A stretch of 64,000 nt of DNA from assembly GCF_900186465.1 (NCBI RefSeq), contig NZ_LT891959.1, positions 890,785 to 954,784 on the forward strand. The letters run 5' to 3'. How positions within the stretch are numbered: position 1 is the stretch's first letter; each line of letters starts with the position of its first letter. The notes beneath the pieces were generated by a model. It was not told the DNA's origin. It was given only the letters and a program-made list of their open reading frames with translations, and did not search any database. Of the stretch, positions 18,601 through 27,218 are shown piece after piece. This DNA is from Centipeda felix. Its GTDB lineage: Bacteria > Bacillota > Negativicutes > Selenomonadales > Selenomonadaceae. Position numbers and translations under genes: made by a program.

Positions 18601-19398
18601 TCAGAGGGTGATGCGCTCAGGGTTTGCGTAGATGCAGAACGAGCCCGGCGCCATGCGCGCGCAGAGCGTGATGCCGAGTTTGCGCGCGATGTTGAGCGAG
18701 AGGGTGGTCGGAACGGACTTCGCCGCAACCGTGGAGATCCCCATCCGCCCCAGTTTGAGCATCATCTCCGAGGAGCAGCGCCCGCTGAAGATGATGATTT
18801 TATCGGAAATCTCCACGTGATTCCTGAGCGCCCAGCCATAGAGCTTGTCAAAGACGTTATGGCGGCCGACGTCCTCACGGAAGACAAGGATTTTCCTGTT
18901 TGCCTGATCGAACAGGACGCCGCTGTGGACGCCGTTCGTCGTATCGTGGGTCTTGGAGAGATGTGCGAGCAGCTCATCCGCTGTCGCGAGGATGTCCTTC
19001 GCGCTGAAGCGCACGTCGCGCGGCCGCTCAAAGATTTCCTCGGGGCGCAGTTTCAGGATGCGCCGTGCCGAGAAGTAGCGCGGATTTTTCACTGCGTCCG
19101 CCGCCCACCACTGCGCATCCGTCGTCGTCTTGACCGCGGCGCGCAGATGCTCTGCGTCCACCGTCATCTCCACGATATCGTCAAAGCTGCGGATGCGTCC
19201 CATCTGAGCGAGCATCCCAACGATGAGATCCTCGAAGTCGACGGGTGAGCAGAACGCCGTCGTAAAGTTCTCCCCGTTGAGATCGATGTCGAAGAAGACC
19301 TCCTCCGAGGTATATTTATGATCCGCGACAAACGCATTCTCCTCAGAGACATAGCGGGTCACGGGTACGTCGATAAAGTCACTGCGCTGAATTTCCAT
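18601..19398 (-). CDS. fdhD: FdhD-like sulfurtransferase lacking the CxxC motif
   Basis: 265 residues from ATG 19398 (GGAAGAA upstream); ATG 19428 is an alternative. FdhD moves sulfur from IscS to the molybdenum cofactor of formate dehydrogenase. Family features present are REDVGRHNVFDK and FSGRCSSEM with the following SVPTTLSLNIARKLG region. The loop that holds CGxCG in E. coli reads FSARRILKL here, so both relay cysteines are missing. The remaining cysteines are in FCSPV, GRCSS, TLCAR and SFCIY. It lies just upstream of fdhA. Confidence 0.85.
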   Translation of the reverse strand: MEIQRSDFIDVPVTRYVSEENAFVADHKYTSEEVFFDIDLNGENFTTAFCSPVDFEDLIVGMLAQMGRIRSFDDIVEMTVDAEHLRAAVKTTTDAQWWAADAVKNPRYFSARRILKLRPEEIFERPRDVRFSAKDILATADELLAHLSKTHDTTNGVHSGVLFDQANRKILVFREDVGRHNVFDKLYGWALRNHVEISDKIIIFSGRCSSEMMLKLGRMGISTVAAKSVPTTLSLNIARKLGITLCARMAPGSFCIYANPERITL

Positions 19399-19444
19399 CG
19401 TTTCTATTCTTCCATTCGTATACTGCATGCTCTCACGCGAGCAC

Positions 19445-20578
19445 CTACATCGTCAAAAATATTATGCCGTCTGCCCCATAGAGCGGCCGCCCCATAAGAA
19501 AGAGAGTGATCTGCGCCGCTGTCTCCATATCATCGAGATCATAGGAGAGCAGCCCGTCATGCGGTGCGGCATCCTTTTGAAAAAGTGCCGTCACACGTGC
19601 ATCGATCTCCGGCGCGGCAAGTCCGCGGTCGAGCATGAGAGTCGGCAATGCGCCGCGTGAACGCGACTCCGTAATAAAAAGATCTATATCATATTCTATT
19701 TTCGATATAAGATTCTGAAAGTCCTTCCTTTGATCTTCTATTTTCTGAATGAAATAGCCATTCGGCGCACTAATTGCCGTTGCCCGCGCCCCCGCCGTCA
19801 TGAAACGCGCCGTATCCTTTCCCTCCGTATCGAGCTGAAAACCGTGGCTGTCGCTCTTGATGACCGCTGTACGCACGCCATGTACCGCAAGGCGCGGGAT
19901 AAGCCGCTCGATGAAGGTTGTCTTGCCCGTCCCCGAAGCAGTGGCTGCAACAGAGAGAATGGGCCGCTCACGCCCCTCGTTCGCAATGCGTCCGCATGCG
20001 AGGCGGTAGGCAGCAGGGGTGTTCACGTTGAAGAAGAGTCCCGCATCCACCGCGAGCGGCAGTTCGCGCACGGTGAGGCCGCGCAGGATAATGCCGAGCT
20101 TGCGGTCGCCGCGTGCGATGGCAGCGGCAAATGCCTGTCCCGCATCGCGCCGATAGAGCGCGGCGAGCGGCTGCCAATAGCCTGCAAGCGTCGGCAGGAC
20201 GACCTGCACCGCACCATGTGCTTCGGGCAGCAGTGCCCGCACAAGATCGAAATCGTAGAAGGGCATATCGCCTGAGAGGACGAGCGACCATTCCGTCTCC
20301 GCCGCAGCGAGCCCCGCCGCAATTGCCGCTGCCGGGCCCTGCCGCGGGCAATCGTCCGTGACGAGATGCGCCCCGTACGCCGCAGAGAGCTCCGTGAGCT
20401 CTCTGCGCTCCCCCTCTGCCGCGAGGACAATCGCGCGAAACCCTGCCGTACGGCCGCGCCGCAGGGTACGGGAGAGCAGCGTCTCACCGTCCGCCATGGG
20501 GAGGAACCGCTTGTCCTCGCCCATGCGCGTGCTCATGCCGCCCGCCGCGACGATGAGCGTCAGGTCGGCGGGCGTCAC
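19445..20578 (-). CDS. mobAB: MobA-MobB fusion (molybdenum cofactor guanylyltransferase + GTP-binding adaptor)
   Basis: 377 residues from GTG 20578, which overlaps the upstream stop as GTGA. Residues 1 to about 190 are a MobA-type nucleotidyltransferase (AAGGMSTRMGEDKRF, and SGDMPF for the metal). Residues about 200-377 are MobB with the P-loop ATASGTGKTT. MobA attaches GMP to molybdopterin to form the guanine dinucleotide cofactor that the formate dehydrogenase family uses. In E. coli the two are separate proteins. Confidence 0.88.
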   Translation of the reverse strand: MTPADLTLIVAAGGMSTRMGEDKRFLPMADGETLLSRTLRRGRTAGFRAIVLAAEGERRELTELSAAYGAHLVTDDCPRQGPAAAIAAGLAAAETEWSLVLSGDMPFYDFDLVRALLPEAHGAVQVVLPTLAGYWQPLAALYRRDAGQAFAAAIARGDRKLGIILRGLTVRELPLAVDAGLFFNVNTPAAYRLACGRIANEGRERPILSVAATASGTGKTTFIERLIPRLAVHGVRTAVIKSDSHGFQLDTEGKDTARFMTAGARATAISAPNGYFIQKIEDQRKDFQNLISKIEYDIDLFITESRSRGALPTLMLDRGLAAPEIDARVTALFQKDAAPHDGLLSYDLDDMETAAQITLFLMGRPLYGADGIIFLTM

Positions 20579-21498
20579 CGTGCGCACTCCCCCGCGTCGC
20601 CGCGCAGGATCTCGATGCCGTGCTGCAGCTGGGGCAGGATGAAGCCGAGACACTCGCGCACCGCTTTCTCACTGCCGGGCAGGTTGACGATCAGTGAGCG
20701 TTTCCGCAGGCCCGCCGTCGCACGGCTGAGCATGGCACGCGGGGTCACCTTCATCGAGAGCGCGCGCATCGCCTCGGCGATGCCCGGTGCCTCGCGGTCG
20801 ATCACGGCACGCGTCGCCTCAGGCGTCACGTCGCGCACGGAAAAGCCCGTGCCGCCCGTCGTCAGGATCAGCCCGACGCCGCGGTCCGACCAGAGTGTCA
20901 TCTCACGCTCGAGTTCCTCACGCTCGTCGGGCACGATGCTGTACCCCGCGACATCGTAACCCTCCGCCGTCAGGATCTCGCGAATCGCCGCGCCGCTCGC
21001 ATCCTCGCGCTCGCCGCGCGAGCCCTTGTCGCTCGCCGTGATGACGGCGGCGTCGAGCGGGATCTTCTCCGTCGTGATCTCCAGCGTATCGCCGACCGTT
21101 ACCCAGCCGCCGTGCAGAACACGGGCAAAAACGCCTTCACGCGGCATGATGCAGTCGCCGACGCGGTGAAAGATCTCGCAGTGACTGTGGCACTTCTTCC
21201 CGATCTGCGTGATCTCAAGAAAAACCTGTCCCACGCGCAGGCGCGTCCCCACGGGGAGCTCCTTGAAGCGGAACCCCTCGGCGACGACGTTCTCGCCGAA
21301 CGCGCCAAACGCCACATCTGCACCGCGCGCACGGAAATCCTCGATCTCGCCGAGGCCGAGCAGGCTCACCTGTCGGTGCCAGTCGCCCGCATGGGCATCG
21401 CCGTCGATGCCGTATTCCGTAATAAAGAAGGCGCGGTCTGTCGCCTGTTTTTCCGTGCCGCGCTTCTCGCTGATGCACAGTGCCCGAATCTCTCCCAT
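20575..21498 (-). CDS. MOSC domain-MogA fusion
   Basis: 307 residues from ATG 21498, preceded by GGGAGG; the frame continues upstream over moaA but without support. Residues 1 to about 145 are a MOSC domain with FGENVV and KKCHSHCEIF (a Cys-containing stretch). Residues about 150-307 are a MogA/MoaB domain with ASDKGSRGEREDASG, TTGGTGFSVRD and NLPGSEKAV. MogA adenylates molybdopterin before metal insertion; MOSC domains handle sulfur or pterin in related pathways. It lies 8 bp after moaA. Confidence 0.88.
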   Translation of the reverse strand: MGEIRALCISEKRGTEKQATDRAFFITEYGIDGDAHAGDWHRQVSLLGLGEIEDFRARGADVAFGAFGENVVAEGFRFKELPVGTRLRVGQVFLEITQIGKKCHSHCEIFHRVGDCIMPREGVFARVLHGGWVTVGDTLEITTEKIPLDAAVITASDKGSRGEREDASGAAIREILTAEGYDVAGYSIVPDEREELEREMTLWSDRGVGLILTTGGTGFSVRDVTPEATRAVIDREAPGIAEAMRALSMKVTPRAMLSRATAGLRKRSLIVNLPGSEKAVRECLGFILPQLQHGIEILRGDAGECAR

Positions 21499-21505
21499 AT
21501 CCGTA

Positions 21506-22501
21506 TTAGCCTCCCACTTGGTACATGGCGCGGTGATCGCGCGTCTCCTGATCGATTTCAAAATGATGTTCTTCGGGCTTCTGCCACACTGCATGGGCAA
21601 TGGCATCCACGAGCTGTGCATCCGACATTCCGCCGCGCAGCAGTGCACGCGTGTCAAGTCCTGCACTGCTGTAGAGGCAGAGCTTCAGGAAGCCCTCCGC
21701 CGTCAGGCGCACGCGGTTGCACGTGCGGCAGAATTTGTGCTCCATCGCATCGATAAAGCCAATCGTTCCCGTAAAACCGGCAGGCCGCACATAGGCGGCG
21801 GGCCCCTTCGGCACCGCGCCCTCATGTGCCGCCTCCCCCACGGGCAGGAGTGCGCCGAACGCATCCTTCAGCCGCGCGCGCACCTCGTCCATCGGTACGC
21901 CGCGATAGTTCTCCGTCCGCGCACAGCCGATCGGCATGAGCTCGATAAAACGCACATCAATCGGATGTGCACGGGCAATCGCGGCGAGCGCGGCGAGTTC
22001 CTCGTCGTTTACGCCCATGATCGGCACGCAGTTCACCTTGACCGTGAGGCGCTCCTCCTCGGCAAGTTGCGTGAGTGCCTCCATCACCGCGCCGAACATA
22101 GGCCGCCGCGTGATGGAGAAGAATGTCCCGCCGTCGAGTGTATCGAGGCTGAGATTCACCGCGTCGAGGCCGGCATCCAGCAGCTCATCCATCATCGTGC
22201 CGAGCAGGACTCCATTCGTCGTGAGCGCCACTGTCTCGATGCCCGGGATCTCTTTCAGCCCGCGCACAAGGTGTGTGATGTCACGCCGCACGAGCGGCTC
22301 ACCGCCCGTCAGGCGCACCTTGCGCACGCCCAGTGCCGCGAGCGCACGCACATTGCGCAGGATCTCCTCATAGGTGAGCACATCCGCGTGGCGCAGCTTC
22401 TTGACCCCATGCGCCGGCATACAGTAGCGGCAGCGCAGATTGCAGCAGTCCGTCACCGAAACGCGCAGATATTCAATTTTCCGCTGAAACTGATCCTGCA
22501 T
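21506..22501 (-). CDS. moaA: GTP 3',8-cyclase MoaA
   Basis: 331 residues, normal length. A radical SAM enzyme that performs the first step of molybdopterin synthesis. CNLRCRYC gives the radical SAM cluster near residue 21, and CRTCNRVRLTAEGFLKLC near 260-277 the second cluster that binds GTP. The C-terminus ends in Gly-Gly, as required for activity of the family. The partner gene moaC lies divergently at 25125. Confidence 0.95.
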   Translation of the reverse strand: MQDQFQRKIEYLRVSVTDCCNLRCRYCMPAHGVKKLRHADVLTYEEILRNVRALAALGVRKVRLTGGEPLVRRDITHLVRGLKEIPGIETVALTTNGVLLGTMMDELLDAGLDAVNLSLDTLDGGTFFSITRRPMFGAVMEALTQLAEEERLTVKVNCVPIMGVNDEELAALAAIARAHPIDVRFIELMPIGCARTENYRGVPMDEVRARLKDAFGALLPVGEAAHEGAVPKGPAAYVRPAGFTGTIGFIDAMEHKFCRTCNRVRLTAEGFLKLCLYSSAGLDTRALLRGGMSDAQLVDAIAHAVWQKPEEHHFEIDQETRDHRAMYQVGG

Positions 22502-22643
22502 GATGAACCTTCTATCTATCTTTCTATCTTTTTCCTATACGTTGACGTGAAAGGCAGAAGTTGATGCGTCGAAGCAACCGGGAAAAGTGCACGTTTGCTT
22601 CGCCGGGGGGGTTGCTGCAGGACATCACCACAGCACTGCTTCG

Positions 22644-23849
22644 TCAGAGAATCACAACATCCACTTCCGCCCCTGCCGCGAGCGGCGGCATCCCCGCCGG
22701 CACATCCACAAACGCGTCGCAGCCTGCCGCCGAAAAGAGCGAGCCGGACTCATGCTGATCGGGCAGCGAAACGCGCCCATCCGCCTCCATGCGTGCACGC
22801 AGGAAACGCCGTCCGTAGCAGGGCTTGGGGAACGCATCGGCGAGCACGGCGCGGCGGCGCGGCATGAGCACATCCGTCTCGCCCGCAAGCCGTGCAATCG
22901 CCGGACGCGCCATCAGCTCGAACGTCGCATAGGCGGCGAACGGGTTGCCTGAGAGCGCGATGCCGAGCATGTTGCCGCGCGTATAGGCAATGGCGGGGGC
23001 GCCCGGCTTCATGCAGACGCGCCAGAACAGCCGCTCCGCCCCAAGGGCGGGCACAACGCCGTGCATGATGTCCTTCTTGCCCACGGAGACGCCGCCCGAC
23101 GTGAGAAAGAGATCCACACGATCCGCATAGGAGGCGATCACCTCCGCCGCGCGTTCCACATCATCAGGCACCGAGCCGACCACCGTCACCTCTGCGCCGA
23201 GTTCCTTCAGGCGTCCCGCAAGGAGGTAGAGATTGCTGTTGTAGATCTTGCCGGGACGCAGCGGCTCGCCGGGCTGCAGCAGTTCGTCGCCCGTACTGGC
23301 AACGGCAATGCGTACGCGCCGATGGACACATACCGCAGCATAACCCTCACTCGCGAGTACCGCAATCTGCGCCGCATGGATGCGCTGTCCCCGGCGCACG
23401 AGCAGATTTCCCTTTTTGATATCCTCGCCCGCATAGCAGTAGTTCTCGAACGGCTGCGACGTAAAGGGAACAAAGATCGCATCCCCCTCCTCACGCACAT
23501 CCTCCTGCCGCACGACACAGTCACAGCCCTTCGGAATCGCGCCGCCCGTCATGATGCGGACACACTCGCCCGCGCCGACTGTGCCGGCGAAAAAATCGCC
23601 CGCGCACTCCTCGCCGATCACCGACAGGCGCACAGGGTGCTCTGCCGAGGCGTCCGCCGTACTCGCCGACGCAAAGGTATAGCCGTCGAGCGGCGAACGG
23701 TCAAACGGCGGATTGTCAAACGCTGCGTACACATCCTCCGCCGCCACGCGCCCCACCGCCTCCAGCAAGGGAACGCGCTCCGTCTCCGCGACGGGTACTG
23801 CATGTGCGAGCAGTACCTCGATTGCCTGTTCAAGTTCGATATCCTGCAT
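22644..23849 (-). CDS. moeA: Molybdopterin molybdenumtransferase MoeA
   Basis: 401 residues from ATG 23849 (AAGGAG upstream). Complete MoeA: PPFDRSPLDGYTF near residues 47-59, GVSVGKKD and GNPFAAYATFELM in the later domains. It inserts molybdate into adenylated molybdopterin. The gene directly upstream encodes a second, divergent MoeA-like protein. The 142 bp between this gene and moaA hold a GC-rich stretch but no recognised element. Confidence 0.92.
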   Translation of the reverse strand: MQDIELEQAIEVLLAHAVPVAETERVPLLEAVGRVAAEDVYAAFDNPPFDRSPLDGYTFASASTADASAEHPVRLSVIGEECAGDFFAGTVGAGECVRIMTGGAIPKGCDCVVRQEDVREEGDAIFVPFTSQPFENYCYAGEDIKKGNLLVRRGQRIHAAQIAVLASEGYAAVCVHRRVRIAVASTGDELLQPGEPLRPGKIYNSNLYLLAGRLKELGAEVTVVGSVPDDVERAAEVIASYADRVDLFLTSGGVSVGKKDIMHGVVPALGAERLFWRVCMKPGAPAIAYTRGNMLGIALSGNPFAAYATFELMARPAIARLAGETDVLMPRRRAVLADAFPKPCYGRRFLRARMEADGRVSLPDQHESGSLFSAAGCDAFVDVPAGMPPLAAGAEVDVVIL

Positions 23850-23859
23850 GGAATTCTCC

Positions 23860-24888
23860 TTACTTTCCGAACGGGCAAATGGGATAGTGGCAAACCTTGC
23901 ATCCCATGCAGAGCCCGCCAATCCCAAGGCGCGTGATCTCCTGCCGCGTCCACGCGCTGCCCGCCGCGACACGCGGCAGGATAATATCAAAGATCGTCGC
24001 GGGCGAGTACATCACGCAGCCCGGCAGCCCCATGATCGGCACCTGCCGCCCATCCTTCTCATAGTAGGCGAGCAGGAACATCGCCCCCGGCAGCACAGGC
24101 GCGCCGTACGTCACGATGCGCGCCCCCGTCGCTTTGATCGCCGCCGGCGTGCGGTCATCGGGGTCGACGCTCATGCCGCCCGTGCAGAGCACCATATCCA
24201 TCCCCGCGTCGAGCAGCTCCTCAATCGCCGCACGCGTGTGCTCCGTCCCATCATCCGAAAGGCGATGCTCATCCACCTTCAGCCCGAAGGCGCGCAGCTT
24301 TGTATCGATCACAGGCGTGAACGTATCCTTGATGCGCCCATGGAACACCTCAGAGCCCGTCGTCACCACGCCGACCTTCATCTTCTGATACGGCAGGATC
24401 CGCAGCATTGGCTGATCTCCCGCCGTCATACGTACCTTTTCCATCGTCCGCTTGTCGATGACGAGCGGGATCACGCGCATCCCCGCGAGCTTTGTCCCCG
24501 CCTTGACGGGCATGTGCTGCGCAATCGTTGCAATCATGACATCCTCGATGTCGTTGACGGCGTTGAGCGCATCCTCGTTCACCTCGAACACACCTGCCGT
24601 CGTCGCGGTCAGCTCTATCTTGCCCTCGCTCGGCTCACTTGCCGACATGTGCTCATTCTGACAGACATCACGCAGGATCGCCGCCGCATCGTTCTCATGC
24701 AGCAGATTCGGATCGTCCTCCCAGACAAAGATATGCTCTTTGCCAATGCGCAGAAGAACGGGAATATCCTCCGCACGGATCACATCGCCCTTGCGGAAGC
24801 GTGCGCCCTTTCGCTCCCCGCGCACAATCTCTGTAATGTCGTGGCAGAGCACCATCCCCACCGCATCCTGAACACGAACCTCACGCAT
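23860..24888 (-). CDS. MoeA-like molybdopterin-binding protein with Cys-rich tail
   Basis: 342 residues from ATG 24888 behind AGGGGGAG. Residues about 175-310 form a MoCF/MoeA-type molybdopterin-binding domain (VVTTGSEVF, TGGMSVDPDDRTP, GLPGCVMYSP). The N-terminal third is a divergent MoeA-type region. The last 20 residues contain CMGCKVCHYPIC, enough for a metal or iron-sulfur site that MoeA lacks. It is the first gene of the 12-kb block. A role in metal insertion or pterin binding is inferred; the exact reaction is unknown. Confidence 0.78.
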   Translation of the reverse strand: MREVRVQDAVGMVLCHDITEIVRGERKGARFRKGDVIRAEDIPVLLRIGKEHIFVWEDDPNLLHENDAAAILRDVCQNEHMSASEPSEGKIELTATTAGVFEVNEDALNAVNDIEDVMIATIAQHMPVKAGTKLAGMRVIPLVIDKRTMEKVRMTAGDQPMLRILPYQKMKVGVVTTGSEVFHGRIKDTFTPVIDTKLRAFGLKVDEHRLSDDGTEHTRAAIEELLDAGMDMVLCTGGMSVDPDDRTPAAIKATGARIVTYGAPVLPGAMFLLAYYEKDGRQVPIMGLPGCVMYSPATIFDIILPRVAAGSAWTRQEITRLGIGGLCMGCKVCHYPICPFGK

Positions 24889-25064
24889 ACTGCTCCCCCT
24901 GCCATGGCAGCGCTGCTCATACGCCGCCCTTTCCCAAAGACAATCACCCCGTATAACGATTCTCAACTATGAATATCTATTATTGATTATACCACAAAAA
25001 ATAAACATCCTCTATGAGTTTTCCTAAATTATAGATAGATTCATTTAATGTTAGAGAAACACAA

Positions 25065-25093
25065 TTGATTTTCTCTGCCGATTCCGCTATGAT
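25065..25093 (+). promoter_or_regulatory. moaC-modABC promoter
   Basis: TTGATT (25065-25070), 17 bp, TATGAT (25088-25093), 32 bp before the moaC start. The 24889-25064 region is AT-rich and also serves the divergent minus-strand block. Confidence 0.7.
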
Positions 25094-25124
25094 AAAATTA
25101 TTTCAAGAAGAAAGGAGGATATCG

Positions 25125-25607
25125 ATGCCAGAAACAGGACTGACGCATTTCGATGCAGGCGGTGCCGCCATCATGGTCGACGTCAGCGGCAAGAACAAGA
25201 CGCATCGCGAGGCTATCGCGAGCGGACGGATCTGCGTGAGCGAAGCGGTCTATGCGGCGATCACGGCAGGCACGGCAAAAAAGGGCGACGTCCTCGGTGT
25301 CGCGCGCATCGCCGGCATCATGGCGGCAAAGCGCACGGCGGACATGATCCCGCTCTGCCATCCGCTGCCGCTTGCCAAGTGCAGCATCGACTTCACGCTT
25401 GAGGAGGTGCCGCGCCATGCGGTATATGCTGCGGCGACGGTCAAGGTCACGGGCGAAACGGGCGTGGAGATGGAAGCACTGCACGCCGTGAGCACGGCGC
25501 TGCTGACCATCTACGACATGTGCAAGGCGATCGACAAGCGCATGGAGATCACAGACATTCGTCTCGAGCGTAAGTCCGGCGGCAAGAGCGGCACATTTGT
25601 CCGCTGA
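25125..25607 (+). CDS. moaC: Cyclic pyranopterin monophosphate synthase MoaC
   Basis: 160 residues from ATG 25125, preceded by AAAGGAGG; an upstream in-frame start overlaps the promoter. Standard MoaC length and motifs: [23 protein letters not shown], and [11 protein letters not shown] near the C-terminal half, plus MCKAIDKRM. It converts the MoaA product to cyclic pyranopterin monophosphate. It heads an operon with the molybdate transporter genes. Confidence 0.95.
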   Translation: MPETGLTHFDAGGAAIMVDVSGKNKTHREAIASGRICVSEAVYAAITAGTAKKGDVLGVARIAGIMAAKRTADMIPLCHPLPLAKCSIDFTLEEVPRHAVYAAATVKVTGETGVEMEALHAVSTALLTIYDMCKAIDKRMEITDIRLERKSGGKSGTFVR

Positions 25608-25609
25608 GA

Positions 25610-25740
25610 AGGAGGGCAGCGCCCTCACCCTCTCCGAGCAGAGCACGTCTAAGGAAACATCTATGGCACTCTGCCTGACGCATATCGTCACAGGGTATGT
25701 CGGGAAACGGACATACCTCCCATTTGCAAAGGAGAAACAT
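25610..25740 (+). promoter_or_regulatory. Candidate Moco riboswitch upstream of modA
   Basis: The 136 bp between moaC and modA can fold into successive helices: GAGGGC/GCCCTC, GCAGAG/CTCTGC, TGACG/CGTCA and GGTATGTC/GACATACC. The last part can pair CTCC with the GGAG of the modA ribosome binding site. This multi-helix layout and the position before a molybdate transporter fit a Moco-sensing leader that blocks translation. The match to the known consensus was judged from memory only. Confidence 0.5.
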
Positions 25741-25743
25741 CAC

Positions 25744-26547
25744 ATGAACATCAAAAAGACACTCACCGCCCTCTTGGCGGGCACGGCACTGCTCACCGCC
25801 GGCTGCGTCGGCGGCGGCAACAGCGCGAACAAGATGGAGACGCCGCAGGAGAGCCCCATCGAGCTGCAGGTCTCTGCGGCGGCGAGCCTCACGGACGCGA
25901 TGAAGGAACTCGGCGCGATGTACGAGGAGAACAACAAAGAGGTTCATATCGTCTACAATTTCGGCAGCAGCGGCGCCCTACAGCAGGCGATCGAGAACGG
26001 CGGAGCCCCCGACGTATTCGTCTCCGCCGCACAGAAGCAGATGAATGCGCTCGACGAGAAGAAGCTCCTCGCGGACGGTACGCGCGTCGATCTCCTCGTC
26101 AACGACATCGTGCTGATCACGGCAAAGGACAGCAAGCTGAACCTTCCCGACTTCAAGGCAGTGCTCGACCCGCAGGTTGCGCACATCGCTCTCGGTGAGC
26201 CGAAGGGCGTTCCTGTCGGACAGTACAGCGAGGAGGTCTTTACGAAGCTCGGCATCCTCGACCAGGTCAAGGCGCGTGCCGTCTACGGCTCCGACGTACG
26301 TCAGGTGCTCGCATGGGTCGAGACGGGCGATGCGGACTGCGGCGTGGTCTATGCGACGGATGCCGCCATCTCGGACAAGGTGAAGGTCGCCGCCGTTGCC
26401 CCTGCCGACACGCATAAGCCCATCGTCTACCCCGCCGCTGTGCTGAAGGACTCCAAGAACGAGATGGCCGCGAAAGAGTTCCTCGCCTTCCTCCAGACGG
26501 ACAAGGCAGCCAAGGTCTTTGAGAAATACGGATTCACCGTCAAATAA
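25744..26547 (+). CDS. modA: Molybdate-binding lipoprotein ModA
   Basis: 267 residues from ATG 25744, behind AAAGGAG. A lipoprotein signal peptide ends in LLTAGC, so the mature protein is membrane-anchored. AAASLTDAMKEL and FGSSGALQQAIENG are typical ModA oxyanion-binding stretches. It delivers molybdate to ModBC. Confidence 0.93.
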   Translation: MNIKKTLTALLAGTALLTAGCVGGGNSANKMETPQESPIELQVSAAASLTDAMKELGAMYEENNKEVHIVYNFGSSGALQQAIENGGAPDVFVSAAQKQMNALDEKKLLADGTRVDLLVNDIVLITAKDSKLNLPDFKAVLDPQVAHIALGEPKGVPVGQYSEEVFTKLGILDQVKARAVYGSDVRQVLAWVETGDADCGVVYATDAAISDKVKVAAVAPADTHKPIVYPAAVLKDSKNEMAAKEFLAFLQTDKAAKVFEKYGFTVK

Positions 26548-27218
26548 TGGCAGACGAAACATTCTCCCCGCTCATCATCTCCCTTGAGGTGGCGGGGCTT
26601 GCTACTGTCCTCACCTTCTTCGTCGGTATTGGGCTCGCCTACGCGGTGCTGCGTATCCGCAGCCATATCGCGGCGACCATTGCCGATGCTGTGATCACGC
26701 TGCCGCTCGTCCTGCCGCCGACCGTCGTTGGGTTCTTCCTCCTGCTCTTTCTCGGAAAGCGCAGTGCCATCGGGAGCACCCTCCTCGCCATCGACCTGCC
26801 GCTCGTCTTTACGTGGCGTGCGGCGGTCATCGCAGCGGTCATCGTGAGTCTTCCGCTCATGTACCGCACGGCACGCGGCGCCTTCGAGTCACTCGACAGC
26901 AGCATGATTCATGCGGCGCAGACGCTCGGCGTCAGCAACGGGCGCATCTTTTGGCGCATCATCCTGCCGAATGCACGGCACGGCATCCTCGCGGGGCTCG
27001 TTCTCTCGTTTGCCCGTGCCCTCGGCGAGTTTGGTGCGACCATCATGTTCGCGGGCAATATCCCGGGACGCACGCAGACCATGTCCACCGCCATCTATGC
27101 GGCGGTGCAGGCGAACGACTACGACCTCGCCTTCCGCTGGGCAGTCATCATCTCCCTGTTCTCGCTCTTCTTTATCGGTGCGATGAACCTCTACCTCAAA
27201 CGGGAGGTGCGTGAATGA
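26547..27218 (+). CDS. modB: Molybdate ABC transporter permease ModB
   Basis: 223 residues with about five membrane segments. The EAA-type loop reads GEFGATIMFAGNIPGRTQT, characteristic of ModB. Its start overlaps the modA stop by one base and its stop overlaps modC by four, so translation is coupled. Confidence 0.94.
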   Translation: MADETFSPLIISLEVAGLATVLTFFVGIGLAYAVLRIRSHIAATIADAVITLPLVLPPTVVGFFLLLFLGKRSAIGSTLLAIDLPLVFTWRAAVIAAVIVSLPLMYRTARGAFESLDSSMIHAAQTLGVSNGRIFWRIILPNARHGILAGLVLSFARALGEFGATIMFAGNIPGRTQTMSTAIYAAVQANDYDLAFRWAVIISLFSLFFIGAMNLYLKREVRE

